A DNA stretch of 5,646 nt from assembly GCA_026785985.1 (NCBI GenBank), contig JAJAYX010000225.1, positions 1 to 5,646 of the forward strand, written 5' to 3'. The stretch is from Rudanella sp. (lineage in GTDB: Bacteria > Bacteroidota > Bacteroidia > Cytophagales > Spirosomataceae). Position 1 is the stretch's first letter. Each line of letters opens with the position of its first letter. The translations under genes and the position numbers were made by a program. Positions 4,970 through 5,646 of this stretch are shown here, one piece after another. The notes beneath the pieces were generated by a model. That model saw only the letters and a program-made list of their open reading frames with translations, did no database searches and was not told where the DNA came from.

Positions 4970-5194
4970 CACGATGTCGGGTTGGTTGACTTCGTCTTTG
5001 TAGAACGGTCGGCGGCTCATCACGCTCCACCGCCCCTCGGTGCTTTGCGACCGGACGAACAGGTTATGAAACCCGATGGTCACGTTGTCGAGCGGCAACG
5101 TGAATTGCACATCGGTGGCGGTTGGCCCGGTAGTGAACGGGAGATTGGTGGCCGCGCCAAAACCGGGGTCAGCATCCACGAAATACTCAATCCG
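4970..5194 (-). repeat. Protein repeat unit 2 (75 residues)
   Basis: Residues 102-176, opening RIEYFVDADPGFGAAT, with GFHNLFVRSQS and RWSV, closing at PFYKDEVNQPDIV. It follows unit 1 with no gap. Confidence 0.85.
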
Positions 5195-5422
5195 ACTCAG
5201 GTCGGGGCTGCCGCTCACCGCGTCTTTATAAAAGGCGTAGTGAGCCGCCACGCTCCATTGGTTGCTGGCGTTGCGGGCGCGGACAAACAGCCGGTGAAAC
5301 CCCGCCGAAATACTCGCCATCGGCACATCGACCGAAATATTGGTAACCACCGTGCTACCCGAAAATGGCACCAACGTTGCCGCGCCAAAGCCGGGGTCGG
5401 TATCGACAAAGAACTCAATGCG
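5195..5422 (-). repeat. Protein repeat unit 1 (76 residues)
   Basis: Residues 26-101, opening RIEFFVDTDPGFGAAT, with GFHRLFVRARN and QWSV, closing at AFYKDAVSGSPDLS. Confidence 0.85.
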
Positions 5423-5515
5423 GTTCAGGGCCGGTTGTGCGTAGGCCGCGCTGACGCAGAGGACGGTGGCAAAGACGAAAAGTAAGGATTTGTTCATGGT
5501 GATGTATCGTTTGTA

Positions 5516-5535
5516 GAGACGCATATTTGCGTCTC
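5516..5535. repeat. REP-like palindromic repeat in the leader of the minus-strand gene
   Basis: GAGACGCA (5516-5523) and TGCGTCTC (5528-5535) form a perfect 8-bp stem with a four-base loop. A closely similar GTAGAGACGCA...TGCGTCTC palindrome is, to my recollection, a highly repeated intergenic element in cyanobacteria and some Bacteroidetes. Here it lies 18 bases upstream of the ATG of the repeat-protein gene, so it would be in the mRNA leader or near the promoter. Confidence 0.65.
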
Positions 5536-5570
5536 ACTCACCGCCGGTTGGTTCGCCCGAGTTTTTTATG

Positions 5571-5578
5571 AAAATCTA
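5571..5578 (-). promoter_or_regulatory. Weak candidate -7 box for the minus-strand repeat-protein gene
   Basis: On the minus strand TAGATTTT differs from TAnnTTTG at one position. It would give a leader of about 70 bases containing the palindromic repeat. No firm -33 element is seen. Confidence 0.25.
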
Positions 5579-5624
5579 TTACTAGGCGTTCCCAGCCGCG
5601 GTGTGCCCGCACGGGCGGCCCCGG

Positions 5625-5632
5625 CAATTTTG
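5625..5632 (+). promoter_or_regulatory. Weak candidate -7 box for a divergent gene beyond the right edge
   Basis: CAATTTTG differs from TAnnTTTG only in the first base and is followed by CG, like the candidate box before the aldolase gene (TATTTTGCG). Any gene it serves would start past 5646 and cannot be checked here. Confidence 0.2.
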
Positions 5633-5646
5633 CGTCTGTTAAAGAA

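Larger units (their letters stand above)
4249..5497 (-). pseudogene. Secreted repeat protein with three ~76-residue repeats, Ig-like and C-terminal domains; frameshifted
   Basis: On the minus strand from ATG (5497-5495) to TGA at 4249. It starts with a Sec signal peptide MNKSLLFVFATVLCVSAAYA, cut before Q-P. Three repeats follow, each opening with R-I/L-E-Y/F-F-V-D-x-D-P-G-F/Y-G-A-A-T and later H-x-L-F/Y-V-R-x-Q/R-N/S ... W-S. Such repeats are common in exported Bacteroidetes proteins. In the third repeat the frame changes between about 4898 and 4886: the first frame is sensible through INRAVT, and the continuation FSYTVDLNGVTNGAHRLYVRAQN is one base out. The span is 1249 bases, three times 416 plus one, as expected for a single inserted base. 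After the repeats come an Ig-like region (NVFTLQLSDATGGF ... GYRLRVISSNPG) and a C-terminal module GDWSDATCWSCNRVP ... ANARLRLNP. No type IX secretion tail is evident. Function is probably surface or matrix structural. A sequencing error is the main alternative to true inactivation. Confidence 0.8.

Noticed and set aside
4219..5485. Plus-strand open frames opposite the repeat protein, with His/Arg/Gly-rich translations
   Set aside because: They are antisense to a gene supported by a signal peptide and three repeats; their repeated look is inherited from it.
5605..5616. GCCCG/CGGGC inverted pair near the right edge
   Set aside because: The loop is only two bases, the stem is short and the region is GC-rich, so it is likely chance.
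1..5646. CRISPR array, tRNA, rRNA, riboswitch, transposase or phage genes
   Set aside because: No regularly spaced repeats, no cloverleaf or rRNA-like segments, and no transposase, integrase or structural phage motifs were seen on either strand.

Overview
The window looks like chromosomal DNA from a Bacteroidetes bacterium, most likely a Cytophagales (Spirosoma-like) lineage. The reasons are: several -7 promoter boxes of the form TAnnTTTG, start codons without clear Shine-Dalgarno sequences, a secreted repeat protein of a type common in this phylum, and a Uma2-family protein. Genus is an inference from style, not from a marker gene.

Layout, left to right. (1) 1-537: the 3' part of a plus-strand gene cut by the window edge, probably a carboxypeptidase-regulatory-like (CarboxypepD_reg-like) protein. 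(2) 538-879: a non-coding leader with a hairpin, an inverted repeat and an 8-bp direct repeat with 11-bp pitch. (3) 880-1974: class II fructose-bisphosphate aldolase, the only firmly identified metabolic gene, closed by a strong terminator. (4) 2107-2491: two small overlapping genes that resemble a toxin-antitoxin pair (BrnT-like protein first), closed by a second strong terminator. (5) 2588-3163: a Uma2-family (DUF820) putative endonuclease with a clear promoter. (6) 3164-3533: an AT-rich gap holding the promoter and first 37 codons of a secreted DJ-1/PfpI-like gene whose body is missing. (7) 3534-3863: a small secreted lysine-rich protein, with a long terminator whose 3' arm is also the promoter box of the next gene. 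(8) 3968-4207: an unidentified 79-residue protein. (9) 4249-5497, minus strand: a secreted protein with three ~76-residue repeats, broken by a one-base frameshift in the third repeat. (10) 5498-5646: its upstream region, with a palindromic repeat (GAGACGCA/TGCGTCTC) in the leader.

The genes do not form one pathway. Most are single transcription units separated by terminators and their own promoters. The window mixes one core glycolytic gene with accessory material (putative toxin-antitoxin pair, Uma2, gene remnant, frameshifted surface protein). I see no CRISPR array, tRNA, rRNA, intact transposase or prophage gene, and no convincing new multi-gene system. The most informative points are the in-frame 15-bp duplication in the aldolase N-terminus, the decapitated DJ-1/PfpI gene, the frameshift in the repeat protein, the terminator/promoter overlap, and the putative toxin-antitoxin pair with an unusual start.
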